Source: Microbacterium cremeum
GTDB taxonomy: Bacteria; Actinomycetota; Actinomycetes; Actinomycetales; Microbacteriaceae
Assembly (NCBI RefSeq): GCF_015277855.1
Contig: NZ_CP063812.1
Coordinates: 3,596,001-3,660,000 of the forward strand
DNA: 64,000 nt
Direction: 5' to 3'
A program made the translations under genes and the position numbers. The notes beneath the pieces were generated by a model. The model was not told the DNA's origin and did no database searches. It saw nothing but the letters and a program-made list of their open reading frames with translations. Of this stretch, positions 27,596-37,099 are shown one piece after another. Position 1 is the stretch's first letter; every line of letters starts with the position of its first letter.

Positions 27596-28361
27596 CGGCC
27601 GCCTCCTTGCCGATGTACGCCTCGATCACGCGAGGGTCGGCCTGCGCCTCGGCGGCCGAGCCCTCCATGAGCTTGCGGCCGTGGTCGAGCACGACGACGC
27701 GGTCGGTGAGCGCCGAGATGAGCCCCATGTTGTGCTCGACGATCACGACGGTGATGTCGTCGTCGCGCACGCGCCGCACGGTCGCGATGAGCTGTTCGAC
27801 CTCGGAGTGCGGGAGCCCCGCTGCGGGCTCGTCCAGCAGGAGCAGCCGCGGCTTCATCAGGAGCGCCCGGCACAGCTCGATCCCCTTGTGGAGGCCGTGC
27901 GAGAGCTCTTCGGCACGCATCTTCGCCGCCCAGCCGAGCCCGTTGCGCTCGAGGAGGTCGAGCGCCTCCCGGCGGAGCGCCTTCTCGGACCGGCCCGTGC
28001 GCGGCAGGCGGAGGGACCATTCGACGGCGCCGCCCGGAAGACGGCTGTGTGCGCCGAGGAGGACGTTCTCGAGGACGGTCTCTCGCAGCTGCAGAGCCGG
28101 ATGCTGGAACGTGCGTGCGAGCCCGTGCCTCGCGAGCGTCGCCGGGCGGGATCCCAGCACCTCGGCGTCGTCGATCATGACCGAGCCCGCGCTCGGGCGG
28201 TAGTGGCCGCTCACGCAGTTGAACAGGGAGGTCTTGCCCGCCCCGTTCGGACCGACGAGGCCGAAGATCTGGCCCGGCTCGACCGTGAACGAGACGGCTT
28301 CGAGGACCTTGACGCCGCCGAAGTGAAGGCTGACGTCGCGGAGAGCGAGTCGAGCGCCCAT
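27582..28361 (-). CDS. LIV-type ABC transporter ATP-binding protein, LivG-like
   Basis: A 259-residue ATPase and first gene of the importer operon. Walker A GPNGAGKTS (about 37-45), the LARTFQHPALQLRETVLENVLLGAH Q-loop region, a slightly altered signature LSHGLHKGIELCRAL in place of LSyGqqrrlEiARAL, and Walker B LLLDEPAAGLP are visible. The altered signature (GLHKG) is unusual: the canonical Q is missing, though LivG proteins tolerate variation there. The start is divergent from ligM copy 2 across 333 bp. Confidence 0.9.
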   Translation of the reverse strand: MGARLALRDVSLHFGGVKVLEAVSFTVEPGQIFGLVGPNGAGKTSLFNCVSGHYRPSAGSVMIDDAEVLGSRPATLARHGLARTFQHPALQLRETVLENVLLGAHSRLPGGAVEWSLRLPRTGRSEKALRREALDLLERNGLGWAAKMRAEELSHGLHKGIELCRALLMKPRLLLLDEPAAGLPHSEVEQLIATVRRVRDDDITVVIVEHNMGLISALTDRVVVLDHGRKLMEGSAAEAQADPRVIEAYIGKEAADDAA

Positions 28362-28482
28362 GGTCCACCTTTCGCGTCTTCGCGTTGTCTGCGGCTGCCG
28401 TCGTCACTGCTGACCTGTCGCCACCGGCGGCGGGGGGACTCGAGTCCTCCCCCTTGCTGGGAAACTACGGAGCCGCGGTGAG

Positions 28483-28494
28483 ATTGTCAACGAT
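28483..28494. promoter_or_regulatory. Putative GntR-type operator between livG-like and ligM copy 2
   Basis: ATTGTCAACGAT shares ATTGTnnACgAT with the site beside the GntR gene at 22870. It lies in the 333-bp divergent region (28362-28694), closer to the importer operon. No gene was seen in that region. Confidence 0.5.
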
Positions 28495-28598
28495 TTTGGT
28501 GTGAGATTCGTCACCGTTCGAGAATCGTGATCAAGCGGATCGTCGCTGATCCCGTCGTGACTCGATGCTGGACCGCAGGACGCCGTGCCGCGGCATCC

Positions 28599-28617
28599 GA
28601 TTCCACTCAACGGAATC
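28599..28617 (+). promoter_or_regulatory. Inverted repeat upstream of ligM copy 2
   Basis: GATTCC (28599-28604) and GGAATC (28612-28617) form a perfect 6-bp inverted repeat with a 7-nt spacer, about 80 bp before the ligM start. The size suits an IclR-family operator, and an IclR gene follows ligM. AGAAGGGG (28681-28688) is the ribosome site. Confidence 0.45.
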
Positions 28618-28694
28618 TCGAAGCGATCGCTCTCGACCCCGCTCCTACGCTGACCGGAGCCCGGATCGCCCACAGTCCACAGAAGGGGTCGACG

Positions 28695-30062
28695 ATGACC
28701 GAGACACTTGCCCAGGCCATCGACCGCGTCGGAAGCGCGGTCGAGCTGCTCCGCAACCAGAACTGGCCGGCGTTCACCTTCCCGGTGGCGCCGGAGTTCA
28801 CCAACTGGCGCGATGAGCAGCGCGCATGGAACACCACGGTCGCGCTCATGGACCAGTCCCACCACATGACGCAACTGTTCCTCGACGGGGCCGACCTCCT
28901 CCCGCTGCTGAGCTCGATCTCGCCCAACACGTTCGCGACCTTCCGTCCGGGCGTGGCCAAGCAGCTGATCTCGGTCAACCAGGACGGCTACCTGATCGGC
29001 GACGGCATCCTCTTCTACAACGCCGAGGGTCCCGAAGGCGTGGTGCTCATCGGGCACCACATCCTCATCGACTGGGTGCGGTACAACGTCGAGAAGGCCC
29101 AGGCCGCCGGCCGCGATGTGCGCTACCGACTCGAGGCCAACTCGCACATGCGCCAAGGGCCGCCGACGTTCTACCGCTACGAGCTGCAGGGCCCGAAGGC
29201 CGACGTCGTCATGGAGAAGGTCTTCGGCGGCCCGGCGCCCGAGATCAAGTTCTTCCACATCGGCGACGTCAGCATCGCCGGGCGACCCGTGAAGGCGCTC
29301 CGGCACGGCATGGCCGGGCAGCCCGGCTTCGAGTTCTACGGTCCGTGGGACGACCACCAGGTGGTGCTCGACGCACTGCTGGAGGCGGGCGTCGAGCACG
29401 GCATCCGTCGCGTCGGGGCCAAGGCGTACTCGTCCTCGCCGCTGGAGTCCGGATGGGTGCCGACGCCGTTCCCCGCGGTCTTCGACGACGACTTCGCCGA
29501 GTACCGGGAATGGCTCCCGGCGGCGCGCATCGGGTCGGTCGGGGGCTCGCTGTACTCCCCCGACATCCACGACTACTACATGACCCCGTTCGACATCGGC
29601 CTCGGCCGCTCGGTGCGCTTCGACCACGACTTCCACGGTCGCGAAGCGCTCGAGAAGCATGCCGAGAACCAGCGCCGGCGCAAGGTCACGCTGATCTGGA
29701 ACGCCGAGGACGTCGCCGCGGTCGTGCGGTCGCAGCTCGAGCCCGGCACGCCGGCGAAGTACCTCGACTTCCCCAAGGCCCGCTACGGGCTCTACCAGAT
29801 GGACGAGATCCTCAAGGACGGCGAGCGCGTCGGGATCTCGACGGATGCCGGATACGTCGCGTACGACCAGCTCTACATGTCGCTGGCGACTCTCGACTCC
29901 GGCATCGGCGAGGGCGAAGAGGTCGAGGTCGTGTGGGGCGAGGACCCGATCTCGCGCAAGGACTCGGTCGACGCCGACCACCGCCAGGTGCGCATCCGCG
30001 CGACGGTGGCGCCGGCGCCGTACCACGACTACGCGCGGACGGTCTATCGCCAGGACTCGTGA
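28695..30062 (+). CDS. ligM2: THF-dependent aryl-ether O-demethylase, LigM type (copy 2)
   Basis: A 455-residue LigM-like protein, more divergent than copies 1 and 3. Shared landmarks are FPVAPEFTNWRDEQRAW (about 31-47), DQSHHM (about 54-59), GDGILFYN, YRYELQGP, LRHGMAGQPGFEFYGPWDDH (about 202-221), KAYSSSPLESGW with Tyr245 at the presumed catalytic position, and LGRSVRFDHDFHGREALEKH. Loops differ in the substrate-facing region (GVVLIGHHILIDWVRYNVEKAQ instead of [10 protein letters not shown]), suggesting a different methoxy-aromatic. The ATG follows AGAAGGGG. It diverges from the LIV-type importer and is followed by its own IclR regulator. Confidence 0.83.
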   Translation: MTETLAQAIDRVGSAVELLRNQNWPAFTFPVAPEFTNWRDEQRAWNTTVALMDQSHHMTQLFLDGADLLPLLSSISPNTFATFRPGVAKQLISVNQDGYLIGDGILFYNAEGPEGVVLIGHHILIDWVRYNVEKAQAAGRDVRYRLEANSHMRQGPPTFYRYELQGPKADVVMEKVFGGPAPEIKFFHIGDVSIAGRPVKALRHGMAGQPGFEFYGPWDDHQVVLDALLEAGVEHGIRRVGAKAYSSSPLESGWVPTPFPAVFDDDFAEYREWLPAARIGSVGGSLYSPDIHDYYMTPFDIGLGRSVRFDHDFHGREALEKHAENQRRRKVTLIWNAEDVAAVVRSQLEPGTPAKYLDFPKARYGLYQMDEILKDGERVGISTDAGYVAYDQLYMSLATLDSGIGEGEEVEVVWGEDPISRKDSVDADHRQVRIRATVAPAPYHDYARTVYRQDS

Positions 30063-30115
30063 GGCGCAGCGCGTCTCGTCGCCGGGGTTACGATGCCGTC
30101 ATCGAGGAGGATGCC

Positions 30116-31024
30116 GTGGCACGGGGATCAGCGGGCGAGTCGGTGCTGCACCGCCACCTGCGCGTGCTCGAGAGCTTCGACGCGTGGCATCCGTTCCTCA
30201 CGCTCAGCGAGATCGCCGACGCGGCCGGCCTGGCCCGATCGAGCGCGCACCGGCTGATCGGCGAGCTCGAGGCGGAAGGCCTGCTCGAGCGGCTGCCCGA
30301 CCGCACGTACCGGCTCGGCGTGCGGCTGTGGGAGTTCGCCAGCCGCACGCCGGGCGCGGTCGGCCTGCGTGAGATCGCCCGCCCGTGGCTCGGATCGGTG
30401 CACGAGCGCGTGCGACAGCACACCCAGCTGGCCGTGCTGAGCGGACGCGACGTGCTGTTCATCGACCGCCTGTCGACCCGCGACGCCGTCGTCAACGCGA
30501 CGCTCATCGGCGGACGCATCCCGCTCCACGCCTCCTCCAGCGGATTGGTGCTGCTCGCACACGCCGAGCCCGACCTCGTCGACGCGGTGGTCGAGCGCGG
30601 ACTCCGCGTCTACACCGACCGCACGATCCGCACCGAGGGCGAGCTGCGTGCGCGACTGAGCCAGGTGCGCGAGGACGGCTACGCCCTGGCCGACGGCCAC
30701 ATCCACCCCGAGTCGCGCGGCATCGCCGTGCCGGTCACGGGTCCCGGCGGCACCGTGTACGCCGCCATCGGCGTCGTCCTGCCGAACGACGGCGGCTCGC
30801 CCTACCCGTACGTGGAGCTGCTGCGACGCGCCGCGGCGGGCATCGCCCGCGACCTCGCGGCCGCGTACCGTCCCGACGTCGACGAGCGCACCCACGGCAT
30901 CCGCCCGCTGGTCAGCGGCTCGCGACGATCGCTCGAATACCTCGAGAGCCTCGAGACAGACCCGCACGACGGCATCACGGCGCACTCCGGCGCGGCGGCC
31001 GGGATTCGGGGCGGCCGCGCATGA
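30116..31024 (+). CDS. IclR family transcriptional regulator (copy 1)
   Basis: A 302-residue IclR-type regulator. The winged helix (about 12-72) contains FLTLSEIADAAGLARSSAHRLIGELEAEGLLERLPDRTYRLG, and the effector domain includes ARPWLGSVHERVRQHTQLAVLSGRDVLFIDRL and HPESRGIAVPV. The GTG at 30116 is chosen because GAGGAGG ends 5 nt upstream; a nearby ATG at 30111 is out of frame. It lies 53 bp after ligM copy 2 and overlaps the next gene by 4 bp. It is very similar to the IclR protein beside ligM copy 3, pointing to duplication. Confidence 0.9.
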   Translation: MARGSAGESVLHRHLRVLESFDAWHPFLTLSEIADAAGLARSSAHRLIGELEAEGLLERLPDRTYRLGVRLWEFASRTPGAVGLREIARPWLGSVHERVRQHTQLAVLSGRDVLFIDRLSTRDAVVNATLIGGRIPLHASSSGLVLLAHAEPDLVDAVVERGLRVYTDRTIRTEGELRARLSQVREDGYALADGHIHPESRGIAVPVTGPGGTVYAAIGVVLPNDGGSPYPYVELLRRAAAGIARDLAAAYRPDVDERTHGIRPLVSGSRRSLEYLESLETDPHDGITAHSGAAAGIRGGRA

Positions 31025-31800
31025 CGACCATCGCGATCCTCGGTCTGGGCGAAGCGGGGCGTCTCTACGCCCGCGGACTCGCGCGCGCCGGTGCGACGGT
31101 GCGCGGCCACGACCCGCACCACCGTCTCGGCGACCCCGACGTGCCGCAGTTCGCGACCCTCGCCGAGACCCTGGCCGGTGCCGACGTCGCGCTGAGCCTG
31201 GTGACGGGGCAGGCCGCGGCATCCGTCGCCGGCGACGCCCTGCCGCACATGCCCGCCGGATCCGTGTACGCCGATCTGAACACCGCCGCGCCCGACGTCA
31301 AGCAGCGCATCGCCCGGTTGGCGGCCGACCGGGGCCGCGACATGGCCGACGTCGCGGTGCTCGCCCCGGTGGTGCGAGAGGGGCACCGCACGCCCCTTCT
31401 CGCGAGCGGCGCCGGGGCGCGGGAACTCGCCGTGCGCCTCGCGCCCTACCAGGTGCCCGTGGATGTGATCGACGGCGATGCCGGCGACGCGGCCCGGCTG
31501 CGCCTGCTGCGGAGCGTGTTCATGAAGGGACTGGCCGCGCTCGTCCTCGAGGGAACTCGCGCAGCGCGCAGCGTCGGCGCCGAGGAGTGGCTGCGCGCGC
31601 AGATCGCCGCCGAGCTGGGGCCCGACGGCGCACTCCTCGTCGACCGCCTCATCGAGGGAACACGTCGTCACGCGGCGCGACGCGAGCACGAAGTGCGCGC
31701 CGCCCTCGACGCGATCGACGAGTCCGGTCAGCCCGCCGACATGACGCGCGCGACGCTCGCCTGGTTCGAGCGCATCGTCGGCGAGCAGCGCGACCCCTGA
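31021..31800 (+). CDS. NAD(P)-binding oxidoreductase with DUF1932-like C-terminus
   Basis: A 259-residue protein of the 6-phosphogluconate/3-hydroxyisobutyrate dehydrogenase fold. The Rossmann motif is IAILGLGEAGRLYARGLARAGATVRGHDP (residues 4-32), followed by a helical C-terminal domain of the DUF1932 type (LRSVFMKGLAALVLEGTRAARSVGAEEWL). The usual catalytic lysine region may be SVFMKGLAAL. It is coupled to the IclR gene (ATGA). It could oxidise a ring-cleavage or side-chain product, perhaps replacing LigC, but it is not of LigC's family, so this is a guess. Confidence 0.75.
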   Translation: MTTIAILGLGEAGRLYARGLARAGATVRGHDPHHRLGDPDVPQFATLAETLAGADVALSLVTGQAAASVAGDALPHMPAGSVYADLNTAAPDVKQRIARLAADRGRDMADVAVLAPVVREGHRTPLLASGAGARELAVRLAPYQVPVDVIDGDAGDAARLRLLRSVFMKGLAALVLEGTRAARSVGAEEWLRAQIAAELGPDGALLVDRLIEGTRRHAARREHEVRAALDAIDESGQPADMTRATLAWFERIVGEQRDP

Positions 31801-31919
31801 CGGTTCCGACGTCTTCTCGGCTCGCCGCGCCACGCGACGATACCCGCATCCGCCGTGGCGTGACCGGCTGACCGAGCCCGTCCCCCGCTGCCCCCGGCAT
31901 CCGTCACCCGTCCTCCTGC

Positions 31920-31980
31920 GTCGAGAACACGCGATAGCACCGTGCAAGCGCGCAGAACGGTGCCATCGCGTGTTCTCGAC
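31920..31980. terminator. Large palindrome between convergent ligM/iclR modules
   Basis: Two 24-nt arms (31920-31943 and 31957-31980) match at 23 of 24 positions, with outer ends GTCGAGAACACGCGAT and ATCGCGTGTTCTCGAC and a 13-nt loop. It is likely a bidirectional terminator or a palindromic repeat element. The remaining part of 31801-32034 holds no gene. Confidence 0.75.
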
Positions 31981-32034
31981 GTGGAAGTTCGCTCCACCGC
32001 CGGGGTGCTGCCGCGGACGTCCAGGCGCGGCCGC

Positions 32035-32919
32035 TCAGCGCGCCGGCGCGGCCGACGCCGCCCGGGCGTCGAGCGACGCGAAGTAGTCCAGAGACTGACG
32101 GGAGCCGTTGACCAGCGCCCGGAGCCCGTGCCCGGCGCCGCCGGCCTCGCCGGCGCCCTGGGGCAGGTACGCCTCTTCGAGCGCGCGCGAGATGCCGGAG
32201 GCCGCCACCGCCAGCAGCTCGATCTCGGGCTGAGCGGACGTGCCGTCGTTCGGCACGACGACGCCGATCGCGGCGTGGGTCCGCCCGCGCGCGCTGATGA
32301 CCGGCACCGCGATCCCCCGCGACTCGGGGTGGATGTGCCCTTCGGTCACGGCGAAGCCGTCGGCGCGGATCCGGCGGAGCCGGGCGCGCAGCTCGTCGCC
32401 GTCGCGGATGGTCGCCGGCGTGTAGTGGGGCCACCCGCCCGCGATCACCTCGTCGACGATCCCGGGGGACGCGTGGGCCAGCAGCACGAGTCCGCTCGAG
32501 CTCACCGCCAGCGGCACGCGGCCGCCGATCAGCGTCGCGTTGACGACGGCCTCGCGGGTCGAGAGACGCTCGATGAAGAGCACGTCCCGGCCGCTCAGCA
32601 CGCCGAGCTGCGTGTGCTGGCGCACCCGCGCGTGCACGGCCTCGAGCCACGGGCGCGCGAGCTCACGCAGCCCGACCGCGCCCGGGGTGCGCGACGCGAA
32701 CTCCCACAGCCGCACGCCGAGCCGGTACGAGCGGTCGGGCATCCGCTCGAGCAGCCCTTCGCGTTCCAGCTCGGCGACGAGCCGGTGGGTGGTGGATGCC
32801 GGCAACCCGGTCACCTCGGCGATCTCGGTCAGCGTGAGGAACGGGCGCAGGATGTCGAACGCCTGCAGCACGCGGAGGTGCTTGTGCAGGACGGATTCGC
32901 CGTCCGAGCCGCGCGCCAT
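32035..32919 (-). CDS. IclR family transcriptional regulator (copy 2)
   Basis: A 294-residue IclR regulator, a close paralogue of the one at 30116. Helix-turn-helix FLTLTEIAEVTGLPASTTHRLVAELEREGLLERMPDRSYRLG and effector block RPWLEAVHARVRQHTQLGVLSGRDVLFIERLSTREAVVNATLIGGRVPL are nearly superimposable on the paralogue; differences cluster in the recognition helix (LPASTTH against LARSSAH) and the C-terminal tail. It follows ligM copy 3 after 11 bp. Different recognition helices imply different operators, so the two modules may respond to different inducers. Confidence 0.9.
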   Translation of the reverse strand: MARGSDGESVLHKHLRVLQAFDILRPFLTLTEIAEVTGLPASTTHRLVAELEREGLLERMPDRSYRLGVRLWEFASRTPGAVGLRELARPWLEAVHARVRQHTQLGVLSGRDVLFIERLSTREAVVNATLIGGRVPLAVSSSGLVLLAHASPGIVDEVIAGGWPHYTPATIRDGDELRARLRRIRADGFAVTEGHIHPESRGIAVPVISARGRTHAAIGVVVPNDGTSAQPEIELLAVAASGISRALEEAYLPQGAGEAGGAGHGLRALVNGSRQSLDYFASLDARAASAAPAR

Positions 32920-32930
32920 GGGCGGACCCG

Positions 32931-34428
<1,498 letters not shown>

Positions 34429-34440
34429 TTGGTCGCCACG

Positions 34441-34452
34441 ATTGTAGACAAT
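34441..34452. promoter_or_regulatory. Near-perfect GntR-type operator in front of galB
   Basis: ATTGTAGACAAT is a palindrome apart from its two central bases. It fits the ATTGTnnACnAT pattern seen at 22775 and 28483 and sits about 40 bp before the galB start. Confidence 0.55.
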
Positions 34453-34492
34453 ATGTTGACCATTCCGCCAGGGGTGTGGTTCGCTGGGCCCC

Positions 34493-35248
34493 ATGACGGA
34501 CACCGCCGACACTCTCCTCGTGGTCAGCGCCCACGCCGGCGACTTCGTGTGGCGGGCGGGCGGCGCGATCGCCGCCGCCGCGATGCGCGGCGAACGGGCG
34601 GTCGTGGCCTGCCTGTCGTACGGCGAGCGCGGAGAGTCCGCGAGCCAGTGGCTGCAGGGCAAGGGCCTCGACGAGATCAAGGCCCTCCGCCGCGACGAGG
34701 CCGAGGCCGCGGCATCCGCCCTGGGTGCCGAGATCGAGTTCCTCGACCTCGGCGACTATCCGCTCATCGAGTCCCGCGAGGCGATCGCCCGGCTCGTCGA
34801 CCTCTACCGCCGCGTGCAGCCGACCATCGTGCTGACCCACACGCTGCGCGATCCGTACAACGGCGACCACCCGGCGGCGGCGCGCATGGCGCTCGAAGCG
34901 CGCGTGCTCGCCCAGGCGATCGGCGTCGCGAACTCGGACGGGTCGTTCCCTGCGCAGGACGAGATCATCGGCGCGCCCCCGGTCTTCTTCTTCGAGCCGC
35001 ACCAGCCCGAGCAGTGCGACTTCACGCCCGACGTGCTGCTCGACATCACCGACGCGTTCCCCCGCAAGCAGGCGGCGATGGAGTGCCTCCCCGCGCAGAA
35101 GCACATGTGGTCGTACTACACCGACCTCGCGGTCCGCCGCGGCGTGCAGCTCAAGCGCAACGCGGGCCCGAACCTGGGCCTCCCCCACGACACGATGGGC
35201 GAGGCGTACATGCGGTACTTCCCGCAGGTCACCGGGAGGCTGTCGTGA
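34493..35248 (+). CDS. galB: 4-oxalomesaconate hydratase, PIG-L/LmbE fold (GalB-like)
   Basis: A 251-residue zinc-dependent PIG-L family protein. The metal motif is VVSAHAGDFVWRAGGAIAAA, with His14 and Asp17 as ligands, and a later HPAAARMALEARVLA segment. LSYGERGESASQWLQG and the acidic LDLGDYPL follow family pattern. GalB of pseudomonads belongs to this family and hydrates 4-oxalomesaconate to 4-carboxy-4-hydroxy-2-oxoadipate. Genes for a GalC/LigK aldolase and GalD tautomerase follow directly, which identifies this as GalB rather than a sugar deacetylase. It is the first gene of the operon. Confidence 0.88.
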   Translation: MTDTADTLLVVSAHAGDFVWRAGGAIAAAAMRGERAVVACLSYGERGESASQWLQGKGLDEIKALRRDEAEAAASALGAEIEFLDLGDYPLIESREAIARLVDLYRRVQPTIVLTHTLRDPYNGDHPAAARMALEARVLAQAIGVANSDGSFPAQDEIIGAPPVFFFEPHQPEQCDFTPDVLLDITDAFPRKQAAMECLPAQKHMWSYYTDLAVRRGVQLKRNAGPNLGLPHDTMGEAYMRYFPQVTGRLS

Positions 35249-35264
35249 GCGGACGGATGCCGCG

Positions 35265-35993
35265 ATGAGGCCCGTCGTCGTCACCGGCATCGCACGGGCC
35301 GACGCCGCCACCGCCGACGCGCTCGGCGCGCACGGAGTCGCGACGGTGCACGAGGCCCAGGGCCGCACGGGACTCGTGGGTCCCGGCATCCGTCCCATCC
35401 AGGACGGCGCGCGCGTCGCGGGCACCGCCGTGACGGTGCTGAGCTGGCCCGGCGACAACCTGATGATCCACGCGGCGATCGAGCAGTGCCGCGCGGGCGA
35501 CCTGCTGGTCGTCGCGACGACCTCGCCCTCGACCGACGGCGCCTTCGGCGACCTGTTCGCCACCGCGCTCCAGGCCCGCGGCGTGCGGGGCCTGGTCACG
35601 ACGACGGGCGTGCGCGACGTGGCGGATCTTCGCGCGATGGGCTTTCCGGTGTGGTCGGGCGCCGTGCACGCGCAGGGCACCGTGAAGGCGACGCCGGGCT
35701 CGGTGAACGTGCCCATCGTCGTCGCCGGTGCGACCGTGCGCCCGGGCGACGTCGTCGTCGCGGACGACGACGGCGTCGTGGTCGTGCCCCGCGAGAGCGC
35801 GTCCGCCGTGCGCGCGGCGGCCGATGCCCGGGTCGCGAAAGAGGCGGCCGACCGCGCGGCCTACGGGTCGGGCGCGGAGCTGAGCCTCGACCGCAAAGGG
35901 CTGCGCCCACTCCTCGCCGAGCTCGGCGTCGAGTACGTGACACAGGCCGACTACGAGGCCGACTACGAGGCACGGCACGATGGCGGCCGCTGA
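35265..35993 (+). CDS. ligK: 4-carboxy-4-hydroxy-2-oxoadipate aldolase/oxaloacetate decarboxylase (LigK/GalC)
   Basis: A 242-residue RraA-fold aldolase, splitting 4-carboxy-4-hydroxy-2-oxoadipate to pyruvate and oxaloacetate. Family segments include TVHEAQGRTGLVGPGIRPIQ (about 27-46), GTAVTVLSWPGDNLMIHAAIEQCRAGDLLVV, GAFGDLFATALQARGVRGLVTTTGVRDVADLRAMGFPVWS with Gly-Asp-Leu and the Arg/Asp catalytic pair (TGVRD), and PGDVVVADDDGVVVVP. The C-terminus has a duplicated DYEADYEA. It begins 16 bp after galB and overlaps galD by 14 bp. Confidence 0.93.
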   Translation: MRPVVVTGIARADAATADALGAHGVATVHEAQGRTGLVGPGIRPIQDGARVAGTAVTVLSWPGDNLMIHAAIEQCRAGDLLVVATTSPSTDGAFGDLFATALQARGVRGLVTTTGVRDVADLRAMGFPVWSGAVHAQGTVKATPGSVNVPIVVAGATVRPGDVVVADDDGVVVVPRESASAVRAAADARVAKEAADRAAYGSGAELSLDRKGLRPLLAELGVEYVTQADYEADYEARHDGGR

Positions 35994-37074
35994 CACGGGC
36001 GGGACGGATGCCGTGCGCGACGGCATCCGCTGCATGCTGATGCGCGGGGGGACGTCGAAGGGCGCCTACTTCCTCGCGGACGACCTGCCCGCGGACCGGG
36101 CGGCGCGCGACGACCTGCTGCTGCGCATCATGGGCAGCCCCGACCCGCGCCAGATCGACGGCATCGGCGGCGCGCATCCGCTCACGAGCAAGGTCGCGAT
36201 CGTGTCGCGCTCGACCGCCGAGGGCATCGACGTCGACTACGTGTTCCTGCAGGTCGGCGTCGCCGAGGCGACGGTGGGCGACGCGCAGACGTGCGGGAAC
36301 CTGCTCGCGGGCATCGGCCCGTTCGCCGTCGAGAGGGGCCTCGTCCCGGCGACGGGCGAACGCACGGCGGTCCGCATCCGGCTCGTGAACACGGGGGATG
36401 CCGCGACCGCAGTCTTCCCCACGCCCGGCGGCCGCCCCGACTACGACGGCGACGTCGCGATCGACGGCGTTCCCGGCACGGCGGCGGCCGTCTCGCTGGA
36501 GGTCGGCGGCGGACCGGACAAGCCGCTGCTGCCGACCGGCGAGGCGACGGACGAGATCGACGGCCACGCCGTGACGCTGATCGACAACGGCATGCCGGTG
36601 GTGCTGCTGCGCGCCGACGAGTTCGGCGTGGACGGCACCGAGACGCCCGGCGCGCTGGAGGCCGACACCGAGCTCGCGGCCCGCATCGAGCGCGTCCGCC
36701 GCGCCGCCGGTCCGCTCATGGGCCTCGGCGAGGTCGCAGAGCAGACGGTGCCGAAGGTGATCCTGCTCTCGCCGCCCCGGCACGGCGGGGCGATCTCGAC
36801 GAGAGCCTTCATCCCGGCGCGCGTGCACACGGCGATCGGCGTGCTGATGGCGGCATCCGTCGCCGCGGCGCTGCGCATCCCCGGCGCCGTGGGGTCCGAC
36901 ATCGCCGGGCCCGTCGACGGCGACGCGACCGAGGTCGAGCACCCGGGCGGCTCTTCGCCGTCGCACGTGCGCGTCGCCCGCGACGCCGACGGCGTCTGGA
37001 GGGCGACGTCGTCCTCGGTGCGCACGGCGCGCAAGCTCTTCGACGGCAGGGTCTTCCCGAGGCCGCGCCGATGA
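35980..37074 (+). CDS. galD: 4-oxalomesaconate tautomerase, PrpF family (GalD)
   Basis: A 364-residue PrpF-type isomerase with diaminopimelate-epimerase-like fold. Diagnostic runs are RCMLMRGGTSKGAYFLADDLP (about 11-31), GSPDPRQIDGIGGAHPLTSKVAIV (about 49-72), TVGDAQTCGNLLAGIGPFAVERGL with the catalytic-region Cys, and IDNGMPVVLLRADEFGVDG. PrpF proteins isomerise aconitates; in gal clusters GalD interconverts keto and enol 4-oxalomesaconate before hydration by GalB. Position between LigK/GalC and the dioxygenase supports GalD. Confidence 0.9.
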   Translation: MAAADTGGTDAVRDGIRCMLMRGGTSKGAYFLADDLPADRAARDDLLLRIMGSPDPRQIDGIGGAHPLTSKVAIVSRSTAEGIDVDYVFLQVGVAEATVGDAQTCGNLLAGIGPFAVERGLVPATGERTAVRIRLVNTGDAATAVFPTPGGRPDYDGDVAIDGVPGTAAAVSLEVGGGPDKPLLPTGEATDEIDGHAVTLIDNGMPVVLLRADEFGVDGTETPGALEADTELAARIERVRRAAGPLMGLGEVAEQTVPKVILLSPPRHGGAISTRAFIPARVHTAIGVLMAASVAAALRIPGAVGSDIAGPVDGDATEVEHPGGSSPSHVRVARDADGVWRATSSSVRTARKLFDGRVFPRPRR

Positions 37075-37099
37075 TCCCCCTGTCAGAGAGGACACCACG

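Noticed and set aside
34493..35248. N-acetylglucosamine-type deacetylase (common annotation for PIG-L proteins)
   Set aside because: Direct linkage to LigK/GalC and GalD homologues makes the GalB hydratase role much more likely.
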